A DNA stretch of 64,000 bases from Apostichopus japonicus (lineage: Eukaryota; Echinodermata; Holothuroidea; Aspidochirotida; Stichopodidae): NCBI RefSeq assembly GCF_037975245.1, contig NC_092573.1, forward strand, positions 26,315,265 to 26,379,264, in the 5' to 3' direction. This document shows, one piece after another, positions 14,901 through 27,600 of this stretch. Numbering within the stretch: position 1 is the first letter of the stretch; the number at the start of each line of letters is the position of its first letter. Below the pieces are notes generated by a model. It was given only the letters and a program-made list of their open reading frames with translations, was not told where the DNA came from and made no database searches. Both the position numbers and the translations under genes were made by a program.

Positions 14901-17258
14901 TAGACTTTCCCTCTTAAAACCAGATCGTTTTCCTCATTCATTGAACATCGACCGCCCCAGAATGTCAAGGAACTTTTCATAGCTCTAACCAAATTTCCTA
15001 AGTCATTTTTCAGTTAAAAGAAGGTGTTGGTAACACGGTTTCAAATGTTAAAGTCCTTTTAATTCCTCTCTAATGGTATTGAACTATCTATAACAACTGG
15101 AATATGCTTGGAACCATCCGCCTTGGCTCTCATAATCGACGAATTAACGTCAGGAGTCGAAGAAAAAAAACTGTCCAGAACATAGAGTATATTTAATGAA
15201 TTCATTAGAAAGAAATGAAATAATTCTCTACATTGAGTGCTCATCATCAATGTCATTACATCCTAAAAGATTAACAAATGTATCGTGAATGTAATCAAGA
15301 CGGTATCACCCATTGGTCTTATGACATCATTATGAAGTATGATATAATATCATTCATGAATGGGTCTGTTATGATGTTATTAATGGTTTTCGATTACGTC
15401 AACTTGACATGTTGGATACAATGTTATCGCAATGGGTTACAAATATAACCGATGTTATAATAATGTTTTCTTTGTCGTGTACTACAATCATTGTAAACTG
15501 TGATATCATGAGTGCAGGGCTATGGTGTAACAAGGGTCTGCGATAATATATCGAGAAACCAAGGAATTTACCATCATAGTCTGTAATGAGAATACGGTGT
15601 TATCATTAGAAGTACATGCGATGTTATGATATAAGCTTACGATGTTATTAATGGTCAAAGGCTATAACATAATGTTGGATGTTATCATCAGTGTTCTGTT
15701 TTATCACCAGTAATAGACAAATACCATGAATGGTTTGTAATGAATGCATCATGATAATGAACATGTAGTTATAATTAAGTACATGCGGATAAAAATACCA
15801 ACTGTATAACACATATACTGACATAGTTCTAAACTTAAATTTCTGTGTATTTTGTTCACCATGTCTTGTTCTTAATATGATTATAATGCTATCTATAAAC
15901 GTCTATTTTATCAAACTTGCCGCATGTACACGTTAGGTGCATAATCTAACAGAATGCTGTTACTATAATACAGGTTGCTGTATCAGTATATGCACTGGCA
16001 TATTAAGCCATAAAGTATATATATTCCTATATGTATATACTAAGGATCATGTTATTGTTTTCATCCTGAAGGTAGAATTACAAAGGTTTTCAAGTTCCGG
16101 AAGTGCGTGTATTGTATTCTCAAGTTCCCCATTTGTGTAGATTTCTGTCGCAGCTTTCCTCAATCTTCGCTTAGCCACTTAAGTCTAATTTTGGAACGGC
16201 TGCGCTCTCCTACTCACAACGCAAATTTAATTATCACAGAGATGTTGTTATCATTCGGTGCGCTACATGTTATCTGCTTTCATGTCGAGAAGAACAGGAC
16301 AAAAACATTGGATATTCTCTGCCTTGGCAAAATAGTAGTGGAATTTGATATAAAACGAAAACGATTGACTTTGAATTTCGCTATTTCTTTAGTGTTGTTT
16401 AGATGTGTTGCAGTTATATATTATGGACAATTCAATCATGTTAACTGGCTTTATAGACACATATTTATGTACAGTATGTTTGACGATCTGATGGAAGAAA
16501 GAAACAGTAATGTGTTTAGTTTACTTGTGTACCCTAAACGAAGTATTACAATCTTCCGCCAACAGATTGCACTGGTAGGAGGCATGTCCGTACAAGGGGC
16601 AGGAAGGGGTCATGGGGTTCGGACGAACATCCCTTCCATACCCCTCCACCCCCTGACAAAACATCACCAATCCATATTTATGTTGCTGAGTTGCACCCCT
16701 GTTCTGCCTCCTCCCTCAATTGGTCTCGATTTGAACTTTTTTTTTTTTTTTTGGGGGGGGGGGGAGGTCACGAACTTACATCCGTGGCTCACATCCGTGC
16801 TATGGAGGGGTCTTAGGGGGAGGGTGTCCCCTGAATGGAGATATTTTGTGTCATAAAGGGGAATTACACTTACATTTCTCTGAAATCTGACTCGGGGCCC
16901 CAGTGGGCTAGGGGGCACACAGCATGTAACTCAAGCGTTTTCAGATATTGCTTTTTCTCTCGTAGCGTGTTTAAACCACAATACACGTGAAGAGCGAGAA
17001 ATTCAATGGAATTTTTTGGAAAGTTCTGGTCGTCGGGGATCCAGGGGCGAATCCCCCACAAATTGCTTTATTTTCAGATGTTTTGTTCTCTCGTAGAGAC
17101 TTTAAAGCACATGTCAGAACGAGGATTTAATTTATGTGAAAGGTATTTCACTGAAGCACTGCTCGCATAATTAGCGAGTTGTACACAGATTAGTGCTATA
17201 CGGCAAATTCAACGTCATAGTAATATATAATAACACCTAAACTTATACACACAAACAA

Positions 17259-17318
<60 letters not shown>

Positions 17319-20305
17319 ACATAAATACAAACATACAATTTGTGATACGGTATCTTTCCGTTTAAAATATTCTCCAACTGCGAGAACTCTCTGTGAAATT
17401 TAATTAAAGTGAGCGCAAAAAAAAAGAAACAATAAGAAACTAGAGCATAAATAAAGTGATCACGACTATGCCTATATATATATGTCTTTGCTCAGAATAG
17501 ACAGAAGGCAAAACCTGATCCAATATCGTATATACCAGTGTCACAAGATGCAAGGTCAAGCATTTATGATACTCTCGGCATACAGGGCAAACGTTCGTTA
17601 ACTGTGGTTGTTATTATGACAACAACGAATTATTCACTTTTAGTGTCTAATAATATAATAACACAAAACTTAAAAAAGATAGCTGCTCCTTCCTAATTGA
17701 TTTTAATTACGATTGTAGGTACATCTCATTGTTTTATTGGTCTCATTACGCAATGTTAGTATTTGATTCGGAATCATCACCTGCGTGCAATTGTTTACAT
17801 TGTACCTTGGCGAACTTGTTGGACCGGAAATTAAATTAATTTTATTGGAAGCTTTGATTTTCAAGGTAAACCTTTCTATTTTGTATCAGTATATACACTG
17901 TTACATGGACACTTCAGGGTTTGACACCTATTACTCATAGCATAGGTCATTGAGATTTTGTAAAAACAGAAGTAAAATGTTTATATATTAACAAATATAT
18001 TTTAACAAAGCTAGTGCTCAGGCGCTTAGGTTATAAACACACACGGTCACACAAATTCAGCTTACTGACTGTTTTCTTTTTCTTTGCAGTTAACAAGAGA
18101 CTTCAATGTCAGAGTGGCTCTGTACCGCGAGAAGTTACGTCAGCTAGGTGACGTAGGAGATGGTATTCTCGTACGAGAAGAAACTAAGCAACAAAGACAG
18201 AGAGGTATGGAAGCCGCTAAAATAGCTTCCATAGCGCTATCCCCGCACATTAAAAGGTGGGTCGTTGTACCTGCGCGTAGGCGGGTTTTTCTACTTGCGT
18301 CTATAGGTGTGTAACTATATGTGCATATAGAAGCACTCTACATACGTTTTATCAAACATTTTACCGATCACTGAGTATGTATATATATAGTTCAACCAAC
18401 GTTAGACCTAAGAACAAACAAAAGTAAGATATCTTAACCAACCCAATTATCAAAGCATGAGGAATGTCTATAGATGACTGACATGATTGTTTGGTTAAGT
18501 CGACAAACTTCTACCCACGTTTGGTTGTATACATGTATACGCACCCAGTATTGGGTAAACCTTTGCACAACTTTTCAAAATTACGCGTGCCACCTAGATC
18601 TATAGTTGGATTTCTCTAACCACGATTGGTTGATCATTTGTATTCTAGTGCCCCTGGATGGGTTATTGTGACTGCTGCGGAGTGAGTAGTTCGGAGTGGG
18701 TAGTTGCGGAGTGGGTAGTTGCGGAGTGGGTAGTTGCGGAGTAGTCAGTTGCGGAGTGGGTAGTTCGAAGTGGGTAGTTGCGGAGTGGGTAGTTGTGACT
18801 GCTGTGGAGTGGGTAGTTGTTACTGCTACGGAGTGGGTAGTTGTGCTCCAGTGCCCCTATGTAGGGTGTTCTGACTGCTCCCATGCAGGCATGGGTTGTT
18901 CCACCTCAGTGTTGCTAGGTGCTCCTGGGTGGGTTGCTGCAATGAAGTGAGTTCAATGGAGTGTTCTACCTGACCCTATAGGGCAGATTGTTGTAACTCA
19001 ATGCGACTCACTATATATAAGAAGTTTTGCCTGTATATCTATATATGTACCAACGTGACCTTCAACGTGTATGCCTATATACTAGAAAGTTATTCACACA
19101 TGTGTTATGAGTTTCTGTGGCTATCGCAAAGAGTTTGATACATCTCTTTGTATAAATTCTGTGAAAAGACGTAAGATAATAGAAAGATGTGAAACGCTCG
19201 TTATCAGTTTACCAATTAGGAAGAAATCCTCTTCATTACAGACAAACTTGCCAAGATTAAATTAAAATGATCAAGCAACTTATCAAACTTACGCATACCA
19301 ACGTGGGAAACACATTCAATAACTTCTCAATAACCATCATATATACTGTAAGCATCTTAAACTCACAACATTGCTAACTTCTCGAGCAAAGACAGCTGTT
19401 AGCAACGTTATGATGTCTAAAGAGTTTGTTGATAAAAATGAATCGAGAATATGCAAGAAATATCGATTCGTTTCACTGAGAGTTATGACTTCCGAATAAT
19501 TACCCGAAGATTAGAATGAGACATTTCCTGAGAACAACATTGAACATATATTAATATGAATATATGGCCTAGGTTTGAAATTGACATAATGCATTTATTG
19601 ACACCCCAGCATGTAGAATGATATCTAATCAAAAGAATGTGAAATCGATATCTTTCTCCGTATATTATTTTCGTCTTTCGAAAACTATAACTGGTCTTCG
19701 TGAATATTTTTGAATTTCAAAACAGTTTCAAATCTGCATTTTGTGATTGCCAATTTACATTGAATTTTGAACATCATTCGCTTGGGGTTCTGACAATAAT
19801 CACCATTTGGTATATAGACACGAACCAACTATTTATAAATCGGAAAAACGACAATGTTGAACTTGTAATTCTTATTAGCTTATTTAATTAAACGTGCGTA
19901 CTACGACAACGTAACGTTGCCCATAGCAACCAAACATTACAACATAGCCTATCATACAAATTGACTGTTTAATCAGTTTGCTAAATGTAATTTGCCGTCC
20001 GATAGTATTAAGTGACATACCGTACAAGATTTGTTCAAGAGTATATACTACAACTGGGTATGGTGTCACACTATATAGTTTGACATTATATCACGGTCAG
20101 TCTTGTGTGTGTTGGCTATATCCGTAATGCAGTGAAGCCTCTATGTAGGGTGAAATACATGGTAGTGGAGTTCCTATACAAGAGGCTGCAAAGCAGAATC
20201 AGTTGAAAGAATTTCTGTACCGACGAGTCAACTATACACTTTTCCATTCCCTGTCAGCAGTCAAGGATAACATTGCATGTGACCGGTATGCTAAACGGCA
20301 ATTAG

Positions 20306-20346
<41 letters not shown>

Positions 20347-21530
20347 TTACTTGAACGCAGTGGCGTAGGAAGGTACTTTTGAGTGGGGGGCTGAAGACTG
20401 ATGACCGGCCTGGGGGAGGGGTCTAAGGGGAGGGGGTGCCCCCTCCCCTTTGGAATTTTTTTGCATTTCCAGGTGGCCTCAGATGCAATTTGGTGCAATA
20501 TAGCACACTTCAACACCCACTCCATTTTGAAAAGAATTTTGCATTTTCACCTGGCCTTAGATACAATTTGGTGCTTCAAATGAGATTTTTTTCTCATTTG
20601 GAAATGAAAAAGGGGTTTTCTGACTTGCGGAGCGGGGGGGGGGGGGGGCGGAACGATACTTCCGCCCCCATATTTTTCACTGGGGGGCTGGCGCCCCCCC
20701 CCCCAGCCCCCGGTTCCTACGCCCTTGCTTGAACGTTAATGCTATACTACCGTATAGAGACTGACAAGCTTAAACTTTCGTAGTCCCATCAGTATTAATG
20801 AATATTCATCAAAATATATGATGACGCAGTCATTGGTTGATAACATATAAGACCTCCTCACCGTATCTCCGCATTTTACACGATTTAATATACATGCGGC
20901 TGAGGAATATTAAGTTCACCCAATCACGCCTGTAAGAAATAGAAGAGTTGAATTGTGTTTGCTTACACCAGTTAATGTAGCTTCGTAAATCGAAATATAA
21001 ACCCTTTACCCCGGTAGCCCGGAACTTCATGAGAAGACGGCAAATGATGTGATATTCCATCCACTTTTGAAACTGAAAAAAAAACATAACGCTATTTCAC
21101 ACGTTTGTGGACTCCAAACTATGTATTGCCCATTATGAGATATCTTCAATGGAAACAGTTCTTTCTTCTTTATTCAAAAACCTAATAAAGCTGTATCATC
21201 GACGCAGATATATATAATACCGTATATTACTTTATATAATATGAATCCATATCCCCGGGCGTGCCAATTGTTCATTCAGATGAAACGGCGGTATTAATTT
21301 TACCATTTGGAGGACGTTTCTTTTCAAACAGAACCGCAGAAATGATTCGTCGGTTTTTTCTCCCCATCAGTTGACAACTTACATATAAATCTGACAATAA
21401 GCATTCTTTATTTAGACGAATTTGAATTCCCTTTAGCTAAAAGAAGAAAGCATTCAATATCACTTCATTGATCAACTTGAATGTTCTGTTTTTACCCACT
21501 CACTAATATTTCAATTACACACGCACACAT

Positions 21531-21607
<77 letters not shown>

Positions 21608-24600
21608 TATATATATATATGCACGGCAGGGCACAACGAGTCATAATATGGATATGCCGAAGTTAGTATGTTATTTTAGCAATTATTTGCCTTGTATTTT
21701 CCTAAATCGTTTTTCGAATGCCCAACTTATAAAGTGTTATCCAATCATTATCCAGGAGATTACAACCTTTAACATTGATCGCCGTCTATAACTGCTAACA
21801 GAAGGCTGGTCACTCATACCGAGTCGATTGCATGTTACTGAGATTACACTAGGTCTCCTACCATTTAGCATCTTTTAACTTTATGTGGGTCTCCCATTTG
21901 AACAGGGTCAAATCGTCTCTCAAGATATGAAATGAAAGTCTTCTTCAAGCCACCTTGTAGTTTTTATTGAATTTATATTGTATTTTTCACTAGCATTTTA
22001 AGTGTGTCTGAAAAGGGTTTGTTACAAATGTGAAGTAAGTACAAATGTGACTCCTCTTCTGCAGAATTATTCGCACATATTAGAACTATACACATTACTA
22101 TATAACTGAAGGTTACAGTTATACGTGATGTCTTGCTATGTAACGACGAAGACTGAGTGCCATGTAGATTCTTCGATGAACGATTTCATATTTGAGTTCC
22201 ATCTCAAAGGGAATTATATGTACAAAGTACTTTGATAAATATGCAGGTCTTCCACACTTGAGCCAGAATGTTTTGCATTTTACACCATTTCAAAAATTAT
22301 ATATCCTGAAGGCATACTGTGAAAGATAAAACACAGGCAGCTTCAATTAAAATTGTAATATAGCAAGGCTCAGTTGCATTGTATTGTAAGTAGAAATCTG
22401 TTTGCTTCCCGTTTTAAAGTTGTTGAACATGATACTTTCGGTTTAGAGCTACTTTATAGTCACAACCTTCCTCTAATTTACTGTATTTTTCTCCTACTTG
22501 AGATTCGTATTGTTTTTGCAGCACACAACAACATAACCCTTAGACTTGTTTATTTACTTCATTAACACATATGAATATACTTTTGACCTTTCTGTACAGC
22601 AGCACAATTGCACGAGAAGAGTTTGATCGCATCTTTGTTCAATTAACTGGTTGTATGGAACACTTCTTAATGGAAATGAAAAAGGGTGTCTTCCTTGTAC
22701 AGAAATTCCCTTGCGAAAGACAAGAGGGTAAGAAATCTACTTTCATTAGTGTCTGTCTTTGTTTGCATTATGATTCCATCACAGACAGCGAGACTCGCTT
22801 CCGTATTTCAAGTGAGGTTAACTGTGATGAAACGCAGCAGTGTGAACATACCGTCTGTAGGCCTGCGTTGTTTGTTTTACATAATGATTTGCATGATGTT
22901 TGCTAATCAACAGTGACGATAAACAATTCGTTTACGCAGTGCAACCGCTCAAGCAGAGAGAGTGGGACTGGAATTTTAAGTGTTTAATGTTCAGCAATGG
23001 AGCCAGGGAGCTCCCGTACTATCTGCATACATAGGCCTCTGCGGTGTGACAGTTATTCACCCTTAAAGGGATATTCCGGTGTCAGATAAGGTGACACTTA
23101 CATGAAAATACAAATATTCCACAGTGTTAGTTGGAACCCCCATTTCAATATCTTGCCCCGAATCTAAAATATGATTGATTGAATGTAACCAATGTTGACT
23201 AGTAAATAATCTTCCAAATATTTTAATCCTTATTAAACTTCTTGCTGATTTAGTATTGAATTTTGATTTTCTTTGTATTTTGAGTTTCATAAAAATGCGA
23301 CGATTGTGTAGTTTTCCTCAGTGAGTAAAGTGAGATAAATATTATTAAGATGAACTAAACATTTTCATCTGAATGACCGTGATGACGTCATTTATTCTGC
23401 TGGTGCCAGATGCGTTAACAAATTACAAACACTTTTAAAAACAAAATCTTCGTCGTACACAATGCTATGTGGATGTGGTGACGACCTAAAGATGCAGACA
23501 ATTTCCTGCATGTTACTTAGCAACCAACTTCAGCCATCGGAATATCTTTTTAAATGTGACATAATGTTATATGCAAGAAGGAGAAATCATTGAAATATCA
23601 TGTTACGATGGTATCTAAATGTATTGACAGTGTTGGGTTCGCGGTGCACTGATTTTAATTAAGGTTACACCTGACCACGAATGTTTTGTGTTTTATGGAA
23701 ATCTTTATTATAATATCACAGCAGGTGCATGCTTCCTGCAGGGTATGGATTCGTATCGCTGACTTAATACCGAGTCCTAAGGTACTTTAGATAATCATAT
23801 TGGGAAAAAACTAGAAAGTAATTACGAAAGGTAATGGTTAAGTTAAGATAAGTCTGCTACTCTTAATAAACTCTTGTTTCACTCGACACAGGGATTAACA
23901 CATCCTTAGGGAAAGGAACTATGGATTACATGACCTTCAAACAGGTTGACCTTCTTTAGGTGTAATCCAATTTAGTATTTCTAAAAGTCATTACGTTTCA
24001 AAAAATTAAGTAAATTTACTTAGTCCAGACTAGTTATAATGTATCATTTTAATTTAATTTGCATACTATGTATAGTTGATATATTAAGTGTAGCCTTAAG
24101 TCGATAAAAAAAAAATCCCCGTTGAAAGCCGACACTTATGTTGTTAACTTTGTAAAGGCTATATTTTCTCAAATGATTTGAAACCGTTGAATGTACATTA
24201 TCCTCACAAAGCACATTGTGGAAAGTCCGATTTACTAGTTGTTCGGGACAGGGGCGTCATTCCGAATTGAAACGTGGGGGGGGGGGGAGGGGACGTAATC
24301 GATTCGAGTATTCCGGCCGTAAGTACTATCTAAGCGGAGCGCCACCATCAGTTGGGCGCAGCGTACCAAGAAAATTTCAGATTTCAATAACTGCCAGATC
24401 GCTGGAGATGGCACTTGCCAGGCTGGATAGCAACCATCTAGTTGCGTGATTTCGGGAGAAAATTTCAAATTCGTCACTCAGGAAATCTGGAAAGTTGACA
24501 AATGATGCGGGAAACTGGAACCCCAGCCCCATTTTGCCCTATGTTTCAGGATAGAAAACCCCTCATTTTTTCGAACCCATGACAACTAACATTCTGTGAA

Positions 24601-27600
24601 TAAATTTAGTTCGAAATGGGCACATTATATTGCACCCAGTCTGTCAAGGAATGACCCCAGGGCCTCAAATATATGCCTATAGGAACGATGTCCCAAAATG
24701 TCACCGGACATAAAGGCGAAGGAAGCTATCCGTCGCGACTGCATATGAGTTTCTCGACTTGCCGTCCTGTTCAGGACCTCACCCATGCGCATGTATTGTC
24801 AGACTTAAATAGGTCCCATGTGAGTGGTGGCTAAAGTGATGAAGGCATCAAAATAAATCAGTGGTTGTTCGTTGGAGTCCTCACGCAAGTTACCTCGGTT
24901 GCTAGGTGGATCTGCATCTGGTAATCGAGTGAATTCTGGTCGAAGCTACTATGTAACCACCTTGTACTCAGGGACGTAGCTAAGGCCTGATGATTGGGGG
25001 GGGGGGGGTAGTGGCTGAAAAGGGTTTTGAAGCCAGAAAATTCCGACTGCTGCCTTGTACCCTCTCCCCCTCCCCCACCCTCGCTCTACTCGACAACGAT
25101 CCGGTCAGTGTCAGTCAGACACCCAATCTTTCGCGACTGCACTTTTGTTCCGAACTTTTTTCGATACATTTGTACCCACTGGCACTCATTTCACAAACTT
25201 ATTAGCCCCCCCCCCCCCACCTCAACCAAATATTTTTTGTGAAAATTCGGGCAATATGCTGATAACTTTTCGGGCACCTACTGAAAGAAAGATAATTTGC
25301 AAAATGTTTTTCAGTGGTTAAACTTATATTTATATTACCATTAATATTGTAACGACTTCCCCAATAATTATAACCAATATGGAAGAGTAATAACACGGTA
25401 AATGATTGTATGTTTCTGGCATGCGATGTAAAAACTGATGCATGCCTATATGATATACACATTTACATGTGGAACCGCGCGAAAATTTTGGTTATATTTT
25501 TCGGGCAAGTCGTTACAGCCCCCCAAATCAAATTGGACTCCTACGCCTATGACGGTAGTTCTATTAGGCATTTTGTTTTGGAGTATTCAAATTCATACGA
25601 AGTTTTGTACGGTGGAGTATAAGAATCGCGAGATACAATTTCTCAAAGTGGCAAGGAAAACGTGGTAAATATGACTGGTTAAAGGTCAATTTTGACCGAA
25701 ATATTTCAATTTTTAAGTCATGCACAATCACAGGAATAAATGAATAGGCCTAGATAAACTAGAGTGCGACAGTCGGAAATTCCGACTGTCGCACTCCAAT
25801 TTTCCAACTATCGTCAGTTTCACCAAGTTTGCGGGGTGAGACACCCCCCCCCCCCCCTCTAACAACGCCCCTGTGTGTACCCAATGTTCTCACTGTGAAG
25901 TAAACTCCGGTATCACTCAACAACAAGGTAACATGGAATCCGCTGCCACGGAAGATGCTCCCTATTTCATTTCCCCAATATTAGGTAACGGGCACCGTCT
26001 TTGAAACACCATCTACAACTAAACAACAAATATGTACAGGCTTTGGCTCTAGCTATGAAGTGCTGTCTCTTATGATAATGACAGAGCGCACTAGTTTTCT
26101 ACGGAATCGCCCGAAGATACGGCGTCTGTAATCCGAGGAACCAACGAACTTCTCTGCTAACTCCTCAGGCTTCAACTGGGCTAGACGTTCGCGGTGAATA
26201 TGGCACACCATCACATGGTTCAGCCTCTGTTGAGTCATGGTGCTCCGTAGCCATGTCTTCAAACGCCTCAAAGAACTAAAAGATCTCACGGCTTCCGTCG
26301 AACTGGCGGGGAGACGAGGAGCAACTAACCGCAAGAGAGCTTCGACATCACCAAACATAGCCCGTACGGCTGGATTCATCGACATGAATATTTGTCTATA
26401 CCCTTCAACCGACGGCGACTGGAACTGGCCTCGAAATAAAGGCAGACTAAGCTTAAGTTTGTCGGAGAGCTCAGGGTACCAACTCACGAGATCTGGGTGG
26501 AATTCTTCATTCAGCAACATTGATTGATATTCGATGATATGAATCCTGAGATGTGTAGCCGTAACCAAATAGAGCCACGACACTACTCTTTTTCCAAATG
26601 TATGTGTGTGGGGGGGGGGGACATTTGATAATGTGTCCCCCACCCATCGAAATGTGGGGGGCGTGTCCCCCGTCCCCCCAGGATTGACGCCCATGGTTCG
26701 GGATGAGCTAAAAGGAAAGAAGACAAAGTAAGACTTTAACGTAGTTGAACTTTTTACTCTTTTAAAGTCGCATTGCGCATTTAATTATAAACACGATAAA
26801 AGTGATACCGATGGCTACTTCTGCAATGTACAATAAACAATGTTAATATTATTCACGAGACACTGAGTTCTATAATATGAGTATTCGGCAAATACAACAA
26901 GTTAGTGTTTCTCCTTGTTCGCAGAACTGGATTTCTCTGCACTTCCGGGTGTAATATTAACGGAGTCTGATCGCAATGCATCTAACATTGAACTATCAAG
27001 AAAATTTAGCAATAATAACCAACCAAAGCCTTCATCAAGGCGGTCTTCAACAAGGAAGCAGAACTCTGATTGGCTAGAAGACGCTGGTGGAAGTACTGAC
27101 GTAATCTTAACGTCATCACCCTCATATAGACAAGACGTTGAAGGCATGATCAAGTAAGATTATACATCAGATTGATTTTATTCGAATCAGAATAGCCAGA
27201 AAATATTATTTTTATTATCTTTCTTTCCTTTCATCTGAGGAAAGGGGTGGGGGATAACGTATGTTAAATTGGTTGTCCACTCTTATATTTGTCATCCAGC
27301 CACTTCTTCATTATTAATCGCATGCAAATACCAATCTAGTATTTTCAACAGTGTGATAGCTTTCTTCATCACACTTGTTCATATCATATAAATATGGTTA
27401 CTGATATATTCTTAATATATTTCCATTTTGTCTTCAAACCGTGCGGTACTAGAAGCATAACTTAAAGGAGCATAACTTAAAGGAGCATAACTTAAAGGAG
27501 ATAATACAAATCCAATGGTCATTATTGGTCTATGTGATATAGATAACTGTCATGACAAACTCCCATATAGCTAAGAAATCTGATACCATTTGGAGATTTA

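Larger units (their letters stand above)
5932..18089 (+). other. gene A intron 1 (12.2 kb)
   Basis: Large AT-rich intron. It contains a tandem repeat at 8026-8232, a perfect 22-bp palindrome at 8562-8583, long C or G homopolymers near 8455, 11737 and 12787, a MITE terminus at 13007, the 39-bp array at 14295, G-rich transposon-like debris near 16560-17060 and an AT microsatellite at 17262. The region 15300-15720 is full of degenerate GATGTTAT words. No conserved open frame is evident, including the 249-codon frame at 16107-16856. Confidence 0.6.
18257..22599 (+). other. gene A intron 2 (4.3 kb)
   Basis: It contains the 15-bp G-rich array (18667-18845), an AT microsatellite at 20309, the 370-bp MITE at 20358 and an AC/AT microsatellite at 21518. 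I see no further exon. The rest is AT-rich unique sequence. Confidence 0.6.
24249..26695 (-). mobile_element. 2447-bp internally deleted hAT transposon
   Basis: Ends CAGGGGCGTCATTCC (left) and GGATTGACGCCCATG (right) form an inverted repeat with two mismatches in 15. The 8-bp target duplication GTTCGGGA is perfect at 24241-24248 and 26696-26703. The minus strand carries the last part of a hAT transposase (26053-26694). The rest of the transposase gene is missing, so this is a deletion derivative. The left part carries the GCGGAGCGCCACCATC module shared with other elements here (24316-24425). Long G or C runs lie near 24276, 25008, 25206, 25842 and 26611. A second, G-rich element seems to have inserted inside at 24969-25873. 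Confidence 0.85.
22728..26924 (+). other. gene A intron 3 (4.2 kb)
   Basis: Mostly occupied by mobile DNA: a TTAA MITE at 23067-23549 and a 2.4 kb hAT derivative at 24249-26695, whose right target duplication ends about 220 bp before the exon 4 acceptor. The remainder (23550-24240) is AT-rich with nothing I can name. Confidence 0.65.

Noticed and set aside
16107-16856. 249-codon plus-strand open frame in intron 1
   Set aside because: No recognisable domain. It ends in G-rich transposon-like sequence and a phenylalanine/glycine homopolymer, and has no splice or start context. Probably chance.
18257-26924. Direct splicing of gene A exon 2 to exon 4
   Set aside because: Phase 2 joined to an exon needing phase 1 gives an early stop. 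Inclusion of 22600-22727 restores the frame exactly.
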